DNA of 64,000 bases from Trichoplax adhaerens (Eukaryota > Placozoa > Uniplacotomia > Trichoplacea > Trichoplacidae): the NCBI RefSeq assembly GCF_000150275.1, contig NW_002060945.1:4502935-4566934 (forward strand), read 5' to 3'. A model generated the notes under the pieces. It was not told where the DNA came from. It made no database searches and saw nothing but the letters and a program-made list of their open reading frames with translations. A program made the translations under genes and the position numbers. Numbering within the stretch: the first letter of the stretch is position 1; every line of letters starts with the position of its first letter. This document shows positions 39,243 through 51,200 of this stretch, in pieces.

Positions 39243-42200
39243 TTATTCTATAAAATAAGAAATTTTGGTATTTTTCTTACTCTATGAAGGAAAATTAAAG
39301 AGAGTTTTAAAATTAAGTCAATATATATATAAAGTCTGCAGATTATTAGGCACAAACTGAAAGCAAACCCAAGAGGAGACGTTACCTTTTTCATTTTGGT
39401 AGCAGTAACCTTTCCAATCTCTTTTAGAGATTTAACATGTGTGCCTCCACAGGGACATTTTACGCCAGCAATATTCACATACCGAAGACCTAAACGAAAA
39501 GATTGGTTATCGAAGTGCAAAAAAAAATCGCAGACCTTCATCAGCCAAACCTAAAATTATCATAGCCACACGCTGCACGTCTACTAACCTTCCTGATGCG
39601 ATACTTCTACAGGAAGATTTTTCTAAAATAATATCATGAATAATTAATCCCATGATTAATATATCTATTAACAAACGTTATTAATTTTCTATATCATGCA
39701 AGCACTGATCTTACTGCTATAAGTTTAGTTGTTTCCTCATTTAACAATTTAACAATTTCTTCTCGTTTCTCTACAGGAATGTTGCCAATGTATTCTAATT
39801 AAATCATAATAGAATAATGTATGAATAATAAGAAAATGGCATAATAAATTAGAAGTAATAGGATCTTTTCTTGCATCCATAAAATTAGACCTACCGACAT
39901 AGGGATTATCGGGAAAGTGGTAACCCTTCAAGAACAAATTAAAATTTTAATAAAAAACTAGAAAAGAAAACACTTTCTGACAATAATTATGTAATAGGGA
40001 CTTGTAATATTTTTACTGTTAATACTAAAACCCTACATTAAATTGTCGTTATCGTTAGACAATTTTTGTAATCGTGGTAAGACTTGGTCTAACACTTACG
40101 TGTTTTATGCTATAATTTACATCCTACCTTACTACCAACAAGTTCAGTTATACCAAGATTTTGTAGAGCTCCATCTAGTAGGTGCCCAGCGCTATGAAGT
40201 CTAGATTTTTGTTGTATACGAAATAAAAAGCGAAAGCTATTATATTGCCAAGAAATAACATAGGATCACTGATAAAGAAATATCTATGCATGAACCTCGC
40301 ATGTAATCGTCTTTTGGCTTCATCGATTTGCATGATAACTGGGTCACCAACATCAAACCTTAAAAATTAATAGGAGTTACGCATATTATTAAGAAAGGTG
40401 CATTTTCTTTACATGCAAGATGGAGCAGGATGATCCAATTTACCTTCTGATACTGCTTTGGCTGTATTTGCCAACGTGTTCGATAAACAAGGCTTCTTTT
40501 GATGGTTTCTGCACATGATGAACCTATTATTCAATTAAATAATTATCAAAAAGATGAAAATTTAAAGTCAATTGTAGAATGTATAAAGATTGACAGACTC
40601 GTAAAGGTACTAACATATTAGTAAATGCTAATGCTGTCCTGTAAGTGTATACCGGCAGTAGATTAATACAAATGTAAACATAGACATTATTCTGGATTAA
40701 GATCTTAAAATATAATTCAAAAATTGCAATGACACATTTCTTGCATAACATACATGAAATACAACATCTTCGCCTTGATTTTTTATTAAGCCCACGTCAG
40801 CAGGTTGCCCACCTGAGGTTAGTAAATAGTATATTAAATTCAATATGAAACCGAGTTTTTAGGAAATAATGGTTATTATTTTAATATTGAAATACTAATG
40901 ATAGCAATCTAAATAAATACATAGATATACGATTATATGTATAGCGTTAAAATTCACGACCTCTAGTATACTGTACAGTGTACATCTGTTAATAATCGCA
41001 ATAAGGTTATATGATTATTAGCAATACATAATAACCGAATGAAATGGGTACATAATGTGAATTTTTTTCAATCAATCATAGTCCCAACTCCTATAATCAT
41101 CCTGAAAATAGGCATATACGTACAGTAGAAGAATCAATGTGATATTCGCTCAAGTAATACTGTAAAAGTAATAAATTCCTCTAGATCTGCAGCTCTTTTA
41201 AATAATATCGATTACGAAGTAGCATGAACCAATTGGAAAGGTCGCGCAATGTGCATTTTTTTTCAATCACGCATATATTGTAGAAGGATTAACGACATGA
41301 TAATTCCTAAAATGATACCATAGTAACAGCAGGATCGTCCAGATCTGCAGCTCCTACATACGATTGCCAAGTATGGAAGAGCGTAATGTGTATTTCCTTT
41401 TAATCATATGCACAGCGTATAACTCATAAAGTGTATTAAAAAAAGGTTAATGATATAACATCCGTTTAAATGACTACGTCGTAAAGTATAGTAACAATCG
41501 AAGACTATAGTAACGATTAGAGGCAACAAGGTCCTATGGAATGAATATAGGAGAGATCTCTTATCCTGCTATTACATGTTACTACTGTAGAAGGATTTAT
41601 TAACGATATGATAATTCTCTAAAACGTACCATAGTCATTCTTAGCTTTTAATAATCTCCTACATATGAGTAAAGTACCCTACTATAGTAAATAGCAGCAA
41701 TGATCTGAAAAGGCACTTGTGCAATTTCATTCAATCTTATACTGTAGAAGAATGAATGATGCGATCGGGTATCCACTTGAATAATGTCGTCATAGCAATA
41801 CGGCTTTTTGGAATTCCACCATTCCTATACGAATAATTCCCATTGCTAAGATGAATAGATTGAAAGCAGTAGGATCTATTAACGCTGTAATAATGGACGT
41901 CATTGGGCTAAAAATACTATATCGTAGTAGGAATAAGGTCTTTTAGGCAATGGGTCTCCAACTGTTCTACTACCCCTTACTACAGCAGTTCAACATAACA
42001 CAGAGCATTTACTATTCGGAATAGTGTAGAGCAAAATTTATTTGCAGCCTTCTGATCATAGCCATTGGTATACTGGCAACGCTGGCCCAATTGCAACCAT
42101 TGCTATAACATGGACTACTAAAATAAAACCGAGCAGTCCATAGCTATCGGCATGCTATAGCTATGCAACTTACCACCTTGCGGATGCATGACTGTATTAT

Positions 42201-42321
42201 CGACAACGATGATATATTCCTCTTCATCGCCATCCTTTTTGGATCTAATATCCGTGATAGTACCATTACAGTTAAAGCTATAAGTATCGTCCCAAAATAA
42301 ATGTTTAGTTTCCATTTTCAA
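39243..42321 (-). CDS. AlaX-type alanyl-tRNA editing protein
   Basis: Freestanding trans-editing factor related to the editing domain of alanyl-tRNA synthetase; the family hydrolyses Ser-tRNA(Ala). Exons in transcription order: 42321-42174, 40812-40754, 40508-40444, 40358-40296, 40200-40128, 39925-39895, 39794-39715, 39622-39589, 39489-39386, 39281-39243 (stop). Phases agree, giving 231 aa, the size of short AlaX proteins and much less than the ~412 aa of human AARSD1. Visible motifs: MHPQGGGQPADVG (N-terminal barrel), HSAGHLLDGAL with the zinc HxxxH, and CPCGGTHV with the Cys and His of the second zinc half-site. All four metal ligands appear present. A second in-frame ATG lies two codons downstream, so the start is uncertain by two residues. 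It shares a 264-bp divergent promoter with AP4B1. Intron 1 (1.36 kb) is filled with degenerate repeats. Confidence 0.9.
41030..41780. repeat. Degenerate ~150-190 bp repeats in AlaX intron 1
   Basis: At least four loosely similar copies recur, near 41040, 41230, 41375 and 41705, recognisable by GGAAAGGTCGCGCAATGTGCA-like segments followed by TTTTTTTCAATCA, then GTAGAAGGATTAACGA, GATAATTC and CCAGATCTGCAGCTCC. Similarity is partial, as expected of an old, diverged tandem array. Confidence 0.6.
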
Positions 42322-42585
42322 TCATCAACAGTAGATCAAAGCGCGATATTTATTGCCTTGCACTTCCATAGGCAGCTAGCAAGCCTCGAATAGAGAGCAA
42401 AAGTAGTATAGGAGTAGGCGAACGATAGTGGCTGTACCATACTGAGTCAGTAAGCCTCGGGCAGATTACGTCATACGCCATACGTTTTATTAGGCTTTGA
42501 TACAATTTCCTATAACGGAAGTCCTTTCCTATCATCAATCCATGTACTACAGTTATACTAGGAAGGCCGACACAAGCAGAATATT
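42322..42585. promoter_or_regulatory. Divergent promoter region between AlaX and AP4B1
   Basis: Only 264 bp separate the two opposed start codons, so both promoters and 5' UTRs must lie here. The segment is less AT-rich than its surroundings. I see no clear TATA box placed for either gene. Confidence 0.6.
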
Positions 42586-45500
42586 ATGGCTGGCGTAACC
42601 AATGTAGAAGAATTTCGGTAAGTTTTCTCCTTAATCAATGTCGTAGTCATCAGTCTTGGTCATGGCGAATCGTTTTGATTATAATATTTGCCTTCATGAA
42701 ACGTACTAGTAGTATCCACGTACAATTTACTGTATACCAGTCGTATGTTTTGCTAAATTGTTACTGCTAGTGTTGACATGGTGATGGCTTTCCAGTTTTC
42801 CAGTTACTGGATTGCTAGAGTTATTGCAAGGTAGTCATGAAGGAAGAGTCGCGAATTCATGCGTTCTAAGAATGTTAGTAACTGACATAAAGTTGAATTG
42901 GATGTCGAACGCAAGTAAAATGGACTACTTTAGAAGGACGTTTACGTGTAAAGTACAGTAGGCTGCAGTCTTGCCCCATATTTCGACTTTCTCATCATAC
43001 TGCACATCTCATTTTAAAAGTACTTTATAATTATAGAATACTAGCCTTCCTTGGTGGTCTTAGTTCAAGCTTGATAAAGGGCAAATAAACCTCTCTAATT
43101 TAGTGTTGAAACTAGCATTCGAAGCAAGCCGAATACTACTTTAAATACAATAAGATAATTGGCTAGAGTATATATTGAACATGTGTAAATCTGCATAGTT
43201 CAAAACGTTGAAACGAGTCTTCCAAGTCAAATCGAATACAGTACTACTTCAAATGCAAGAAGATAATTGACTAGAGTATGTATTGAACATGTGTAAATCT
43301 GCATAGTTCAAAACGTTGAAACGAGTCTTCCAAGTCAAATCGAATACAGTGCTACTTCAAATGCAAGAAGATGATATGGTAGAGTATACCCTCTACCTGG
43401 CCAATCTGTATGGTTTTAAAGGTTAAAGATGGTATTCAAGACGAATTGAATATACTACTTCGAATACAATAATCTAGATGATATGCCAAAGTATACATTA
43501 AGCATGATTAAATCTACATGATTTAAAATATTCAAATTAGCGCTCAGGCCATATCGAGTACTGTAAATGTAGCAACATAATATCCTTGATTGCACTTGAA
43601 AGATGAACTTAATTGACCTGGTTTAAAACGTTGAAGGTGGTATTCAAGGCGAATTAAACATCACTTTAAATACAGTAAGATGATACTCTAGAATATACCT
43701 TGAATATACGTAAATCTACACAACTTAAAATATTGAAACTAGTATTCGAGGAAAAATCAAATATTACTCAAATGCAGTAAGATATCGTACTAGTATTTGC
43801 ATTAAGCACGAGTAAATTTGCATGATTAAAAACATTCAAACTAGTATTCAAGGCGAACCGAATACTACTACAAGTACAGTACAATACACATTAGTGGATC
43901 TACTAGAGTGTACATTCAACACGGGCAAATTTGCATTGGCTGGAACATTGACTCTAAGCCTAACATTGAAACATTCAAATGAAATGTGATAATGTACTAG
44001 AGATAGCGTCAGAATCGAATATTACTAATGCAAAAAGATGATAAGTTAAAGTATATGTTAAATACGAAACACTATCTATACCTAGACTACTCAATCCTTG
44101 ATTATTATCTCAAGAGCGAATCGTATTATTGACTACTATTACTAATTCAGTTTTTTTCTTCAGTAAACTATTAAGAGACCCGGAAATACAACGTAATAAA
44201 GCAAAATATGGGTTAATCATCCGAAAAGTCATTGCCTGTATGACGCTAGGTATGGACGTTTCTTCCCTATTTGGCGAGATGACGATGGTAAGAACATACG
44301 TGTGTGCATTCAGTAACCTTAGTGTTAAGCCCTAGTAAATTTACTACCTAAATGATGTAATTTTCCTATGAAATAGCGACTACTTTAGTCAATTTAATAC
44401 TAATACGTAATGAAAGCATACAATTCTCATCTGCAAAAGTGATACACCTTCTTCGTAGCACACTTTATAGCATATATACTAGTAAAACATAGCATATTAG
44501 CATCTTGATTATCGCATAGGCATACATAAACCAGTAATTATCTATGATTCACGACTTATATTGCAGTTTTAATGCCAATAATAATCTACTGTATATAATA
44601 TATCAGTAATGGTTTATAGGATGCTTTGATTTTATAGTCCAAATTGATCAGCTGTTCAATGATTGAACGATTAATGTTCATTTTATATCAAAATCAAATT
44701 AAATTACCTATCGTATGCCTTTTAACTTTTCAGGCTGCAGCAACTGATGATTTAATCCAAAAAAAACTGGTTTACATGTACATTTGTCGTTACGTTGATC
44801 GCTTCCCAGATTTAGCAGTCTTAACAATTAATACTTTACAGAAAGACTGCAAGGATAACAGTGCCATTGTCAGAAGCTTAGCTCTTCGAAGTCTTTGCTC
44901 ACTAAGGTAATGCCAATGATAATTATAATAATGGACAAGACCAAAGCTCCTATATTTATAGTAACGGATGACTATTTCCTACGCTAACATATAGGCTATC
45001 AAATTTAATTGAATATATACGAGAACCTTTATTAAATGGCTTGACTGATGACAACTACTACGTTAGAAAGACGGCTGTAATGGGCTGTGCTAGTATATCT
45101 CAATTTTCACCCAAATTGATTAAAGGTTATCATAAAACTTAATATACTTTATCAATATAAATTTTATATTTAACATTATGTACTCCCTTGCTAGATTTAG
45201 GAATAATAGATAAGTTATACGCAATGCTTAACGATCCTCATCCATTAGTAAGTACTTTCTGCTACATTACATGCCATAAATTATTTGTAAATTTATAGTT
45301 ATCAATTTACCCTTTGAATAAGGTTATCTCTAATTGCGTTGTGGCGCTGGATGAAATTATGGTGGAGGAAGGCGGCATTGCAATCAATAGAAATATTGCA
45401 AATTATTTACTAAATAAGTAATTTTGATCTTTCTTACTAGTAAAATTTTTCAAGAATCTACAATAATAATGAAATATCTCACCTATGTTATTAAATAACT

Positions 45501-48196
45501 CTATTCAATTTATTGATATCATTAGTTTAAGGCACTTTAACGAATGGAGCCAATGTTATATCCTCGACATATTAAATCGTTATAAACCAAGCAGCGAAGA
45601 AGAAATTTGTGATATTTTAGTAAGATTACTAGTTGTAACATATGCTGATACAATCTTATAAAGCAACCAATTACAAAATGATATTTCTTACCTATTTCTT
45701 TTAGAATCTAATTGACGATCGGCTACAACAGGGCAATAGTGGAGTCGTATTTTCAGCAGCTAAACTATTTTTAACGTTAACAGAGTATTTTAAAGACATT
45801 CGTGATCATGTATTTCGTCGATTAAAAGGTATTGCAGTAATTTTAAGTAATAACAGCATCAAGACGAAATCTGTATGAATATATATACAATATTGCGAGC
45901 CATCTTTATAACTTACATAGTTTTAAATATTTTTTATGTGCCGTAGAACCTATCTTAACTGTAATATCAGCTGGTCGTCCAGAGCTCGCTCATGTCTGTT
46001 TAAAGCATATCGAACTTTTACTCAATCAATCCCCGCAGTTATTCAGCAATAATTGCGATAGCTTTTTCTTCAGGTAAGTATATCCGTAAAATATCATATG
46101 CTACCTTTACATATATATATGCATAGTGTTGAACTATTCTGCAATATCGTTAGGTATAACGATCCGAATTATATCAAATTACAAAAATTAAATATTTTAA
46201 GAAAGATTACTACACCGAATAATGCAAATAACGTCATCAACGAATTAAGGTATAAATTAAGCACATCAATACTGCTTTAACGTTAATAATGTGAAAAAAA
46301 CTCTTTTTTAATGTCTTAGTAATTTCTATTTACTTCTTTATAGCTCCTATATTACCGACATTGATATTACAATTGCACGTGAAGCAATCATTTGCATGGG
46401 TCAAATTGCTTTACAAGTAACTGAATGCTGTGAATACTGCATACAAAAGTTGCTGTCTTTACTTTCACTAGAAATTGATTTTGTAACATCTCATACCTTA
46501 CGAGTAATTAAAGGTATTGTTTAGATTTGAATTTCTTCAGCTTTATGAACTATAAATTTAAAAGTATCTTTACAACTATTTCGTCAATTATCGTACCAAC
46601 CCATTAGATATACTAAGAAAATATCCATGGCTAGGCGATATGGTTGCCCCAGAAATAGATCAACTGGATGATATATCGCAAGATCCTGATGGAAAATGCG
46701 CTTTGATCTGGATGTTAGGTGAACTTGGAGAGGTTTGTAGCATTGAAACAAACACTATTACAGCATAAATTTCTAATTCATAACAATAGACAATAACATA
46801 AATTGCAGATAATAGAAAAGAGTCCGTATTTACTAGAAGAGATTATAGAAAATGTTGAAGAAGAAAGTTCCTCGGTAGTTAAGTTACACTTAATGACAGC
46901 AGCCATGAAATTGTTTTTTAAAAGACCGCCGGAATGTATTGCTTTGCTCGGTAGATTGCTCGAACATATTATAAGTAAGTTTTCTCTACTTTTAAAATTG
47001 TGCTACACGCACCGGCTTGCGAGCTTAATTATGAATTGATCCATAAACGTAAATTAATAATTATTTGATGACTAGACGAAGAATCTGACGTGGATGTTCG
47101 TGACCGAGGATTATTTTATTACAGGCTTCTAAACCATGACATCAACAAGGTTACATAAAATTGCTGTCGATTATTTGTTTTCACTATTCGTAACATAACT
47201 TAGCTTTTATTACTTTGTATAAAATGTAGGCTGAACAAGTTATTTCTACGTCAAGAAAAGAAATTTCAAGATTTACAGAGGATGATAATATTGATTCAAA
47301 GGTAGATCTGCGGCGTATATTTCAGTGCAAATTGCGCACTGTTGAATGCATCAACAGCGAATAAATGATAAATCTTCATTTTAAGGATATGAAGTCATCA
47401 AGCTTCAACACTCTAGCTGTTCTATTCAATAATAAAGATTTGCATAAGGAGCTGAATGCTCACAACCAAGCTGTGAATATTTCCTTACCAATTGAAAATA
47501 TTGATCAATATCAAGTAATTATTGCAGAACTGTTACTCTAGTACGGCATTCCATCATATAACTAGCTCGTCACATCCTGATATCGACACTGAAAAATCTT
47601 TCACAGAAAAAGGAAGATCTACCGGATATATTTTCTCTGAACTTGCAAGCTAAACTATCGCCGGCCGAATTTGAAAAACAGTGGTTTTCTATATCTCATA
47701 GGTCTGTATTTTATATATTATATCAGTATCGTTTTACATCACCGGTTTATGATTACAATACGTACGTAATTACATTATTAAAAATTTCTTGGACATTATC
47801 CTCAATATACAGCATTACAATTACATATAACTTGAAAGAAAAGAAGACTCCACAGGAATTTGAACACTATTTTACATCTTTGGGAATATTCACCATTGCA
47901 GCCAGTAAGCCTGATCAATACCCAATAAAATATTTCTTTTTTGCACAGAAGGTAAAAACTCGTAAAGCAACTTGAAGAATGACTTAAACATTAAATGTGT
48001 ATTGATCATCTTCATAATCCAGTTGCAAATCGTTTTTCAGGAACCAAGCGAAGAAAATATCCTGATAGAATGCAATGCTGACTTTACCAATCTAACTGTA
48101 TCTATGAACGTGAAATGTCCGAATTCATCAACGATTAACGACCTCCAAATTTTTATAGAAAATAAGCTGCAGATAGCAAATTGGCTAGTAAATTGA
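42586..48196 (+). CDS. AP4B1: AP-4 complex beta subunit (beta-4 adaptin)
   Basis: Large subunit of the AP-4 coat that sorts cargo at the trans-Golgi network. Exons: 42586-42617, 44164-44287, 44734-44906, 44995-45125, 45195-45247, 45323-45417, 45526-45619, 45705-45828, 45947-46073, 46154-46249, 46344-46513, 46608-46732, 46809-46974, 47076-47149, 47230-47301, 47386-47514, 47607-47701, 47813-47951, 48041-48196 (stop). All phases agree, giving 724 aa (human 739). The trunk is an adaptin helical solenoid with the conserved beta-adaptin stretch [10 protein letters not shown]...[12 protein letters not shown]...[13 protein letters not shown]. The run ...[15 protein letters not shown] and [13 protein letters not shown] match AP4B1 rather than AP1B1/AP2B1. 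The C-terminal ear is short (FEKQWFSI...[10 protein letters not shown]), with no long clathrin-box hinge, as in AP-4. The first exon encodes only 10 residues and is followed by a 1.5-kb repeat-filled intron. Confidence 0.93.
43040..44070. repeat. ~115-bp tandem minisatellite in AP4B1 intron 1
   Basis: About eight or nine copies of a unit with CTACTTCAAATGCAAGAAGATRAT, GGTAGAGTATA, TTGAACATGTGTAAATCTGCATAGTTCAAAACGTTGAA and ACGAGTCTTCCAAGTC occur. Copies near 43135-43370 are nearly identical; those toward 44060 are strongly diverged. Unrelated to the repeats in the AlaX intron on the other side of the promoter. Confidence 0.8.
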
Positions 48197-48255
48197 AGAA
48201 AGCGTGAGTGATATTGTGATTTACTAAGAAATTAAACTATATTTGTCGAGTACAT

Positions 48256-51200
48256 TTAGCATCGCGAGAGATCAAAACTTCCTTGTGGCATCGACTTTAA
48301 TTTGAAGTCTTCGCTAATTAAGCGACTTTCATCAGAAAAACTTTCCACGCCATCTCTCGCTTTCGATAACTCAGCCAACATAGCTATCTGTGTTTGTAAA
48401 AGTGTTTTTACTTTATTATTTTGTAATATAGGGAATTGATCACTATCTAATATACTAAATTACTCTTAAATTATTGACCAAATCAATCCTATTTTAAGGT
48501 TTATAATTTATTCGTTACCTTTGATGAAGTTTTCGTTGTTCTAATAAAATGTTCATATTTTTTTAACTTCTGGTTGTCAACAGTATTGTGAAATGCTTCT
48601 GCTAATCCCTACATAATTCAACACTCATTTAGGCAATTTAATCAAGCCACTTACGAAAATGAATAAATTTTACACGCGCATGCATGAAATTGAAGATACT
48701 AACAAGGCTTTTAGAACTGCGTTTAGAATTGCTTTCAAATCCCACTGAATTCGTTGTAGATTGCTGACGACTTAGTGAAATACTGCCAGTACTAGTTGAT
48801 CTTATTCCCGCACATAATATGCATACAAATTGCCTTGAGGGTAACGAAATTTCTAAACATTTGATATGGAACATGTGACCGCAGCTACATTTATGGTAAT
48901 GGAATATTTGAAAAAAAAAAGAAGTCGTAAGATTACATATTATCTTACAATCATACAGTAATACCGTAAAAGCGATAACTCAAAGATTAAGCTTACTTAA
49001 AAACAGCCGCTTCATCATCAAGCCGTTCTTTATCAGATAAAAGTGTTCGCCTGCAAATCTCACAAAAAAATCGACCAGGTTGAATGCCTTTTTTGTTATT
49101 GACCTCAAAACTTCTCAATGAAGTATAGAGATCTTGCGACAATAGTTTAATAGTTGATGTCAACAATGTCTACAAGAATGTAATACAGATTTAAAAATTA
49201 AAAAATAACACTCAATCACTCAGTAGAAAATTGATAGATCTTACTTCCTCGTAAATATACGTATCCAACAATCCTAGTATTAAGGATTTAATGTCTCCAA
49301 ATTTGCTATTATAAGAAGAGTCCTATACGTATTTTAAATCGGAATAATAAATTGTAAAATACTTGCTCTAAATGACAAATCAATGTAAATATATATTTAT
49401 ATAATGAGTTACCATCATAATTTTTCGAAGAACTTGCGGAATCGAAATAAAACCCATCATGTTATTTAAAACAATATTTGCCATATTCATAAAGACTTAA
49501 AATAAGAAATAGACAGATATCGACGTTAATAATTTTGTTAATAATGCTAACCATATATCACTAAATAATAAAAGATCGTATCCGACTTACCTTCAATAGA
49601 ATCTTGGCTAAAATTTTCCTTTATTGCCTGGGGTACAAGCACAACATCCAGTAATTCAAACCAAATAGCCTAATACATTAGTGAAGGCAATATATAGCTT
49701 TTGACGGATATATTTCATATTATAAGTTTTGTAGCTTGGTATAAAACAATAGTCTTACCTCTCGTCGTGCTTGAACAATTTTATTAGAACCTCGTTTGCA
49801 GAATTTTACAATGGCATGTAACATGCTTTCCGTTTGAGTGATAGATTGATCTAATTTCAGTTCATCGAGAAATCATTATACTTCACGAAACCGTTTACTT
49901 ATCTATTAAGGCTTCTTGTGTATAATCTTAATTAAAATCTCTCGTTCCCCTATTACAACAATCTTAATATCCATCTATTCGTCTAAATTACCCATATTTT
50001 CTCTTGAAAGATTGCCGACTCTGCAGGCTTTCGTTAATTCCGAAAACTTTTCGTTAAAATCCTAATATTCCAGAGGGCAATATAGTTGACATATTTATAC
50101 ATATCTAGTCTATACTGGTATTTTATTGACATAAATTTACTAAATACATACCTTAATAATTAAGTGAAATGCTTCTTCAATTTCTCCAATAAGTTCAAGT
50201 AAGTAAGCCGTAGCGTTCATTACCTTGAACTGACGACATATCTAGATATGAAATATAACACAGTCAATATAGTCATTATCAGGTTTTAAATCCCATTTAA
50301 ATCGCTGTTACCTTTAGTGCAACTTCCGGTCGGTATCCTTCTATAGCTTTTAAATGTGGATAAACATCACCCGGATTATATCTACATAATAACTCGATAT
50401 ATTTTTCATGAGACTCAGGATCAGATACGATGTCGGATTTCGTAGCCAAAACACCCGTACTGAATATACCAAATAACATGTTAGAATAGAATTTAATGTG
50501 CTCAAATGTAAAGATCCTGCTATAAGATATAATACAATAACACTAACTTCCCATTATAAATACCATCCAATAAACTAAACAGAACTTTAGACTCTCCCTG
50601 AATAAGACGAATCGATGTGAGGATACTCGTGGATAATAACATACCAAAAAACATAACTTAAAATCGCTCTAAATACAAACCATTAATTGTATCATAAGAG
50701 TAGGTAAATCAATCTTAAAATCAACAGCAAGCAAGCGCGCTGCAGCTATATTGTCTACACTTAATAAATCCTAAAAAAGAAATTAACTTCAGTTATTTCT
50801 AGAGCTACTATAATGAAGAAGTAACATCATAAGTGTACCTCAATATGTGCAAGTACAATTTTTTTCATCTCAACTCTATCGAACTCGATAATTTTTTCAT
50901 CTTGAAGAAAGCCATTGATATAATCAAATACTAAATCCTGGGTATTAAGATACATTTATATCAATTATATGTAATTAATGAAGATGACTAAATAAAAATC
51001 CTTTTGAAATAACTCTTACACCTCATAATCTTTTCATACCTTACGACTATCGTCTCTCCAATAGCATGATAATACATTAGCCAATTGTCCTTTTTGCTCA
51101 TATATAACCTGACATACCTGATAGCTAATGGAATACAATTACAATATTTATGGTACACCATGCATTTCCCTACCTACTTATTTAATCAAATTTGCAGAAT

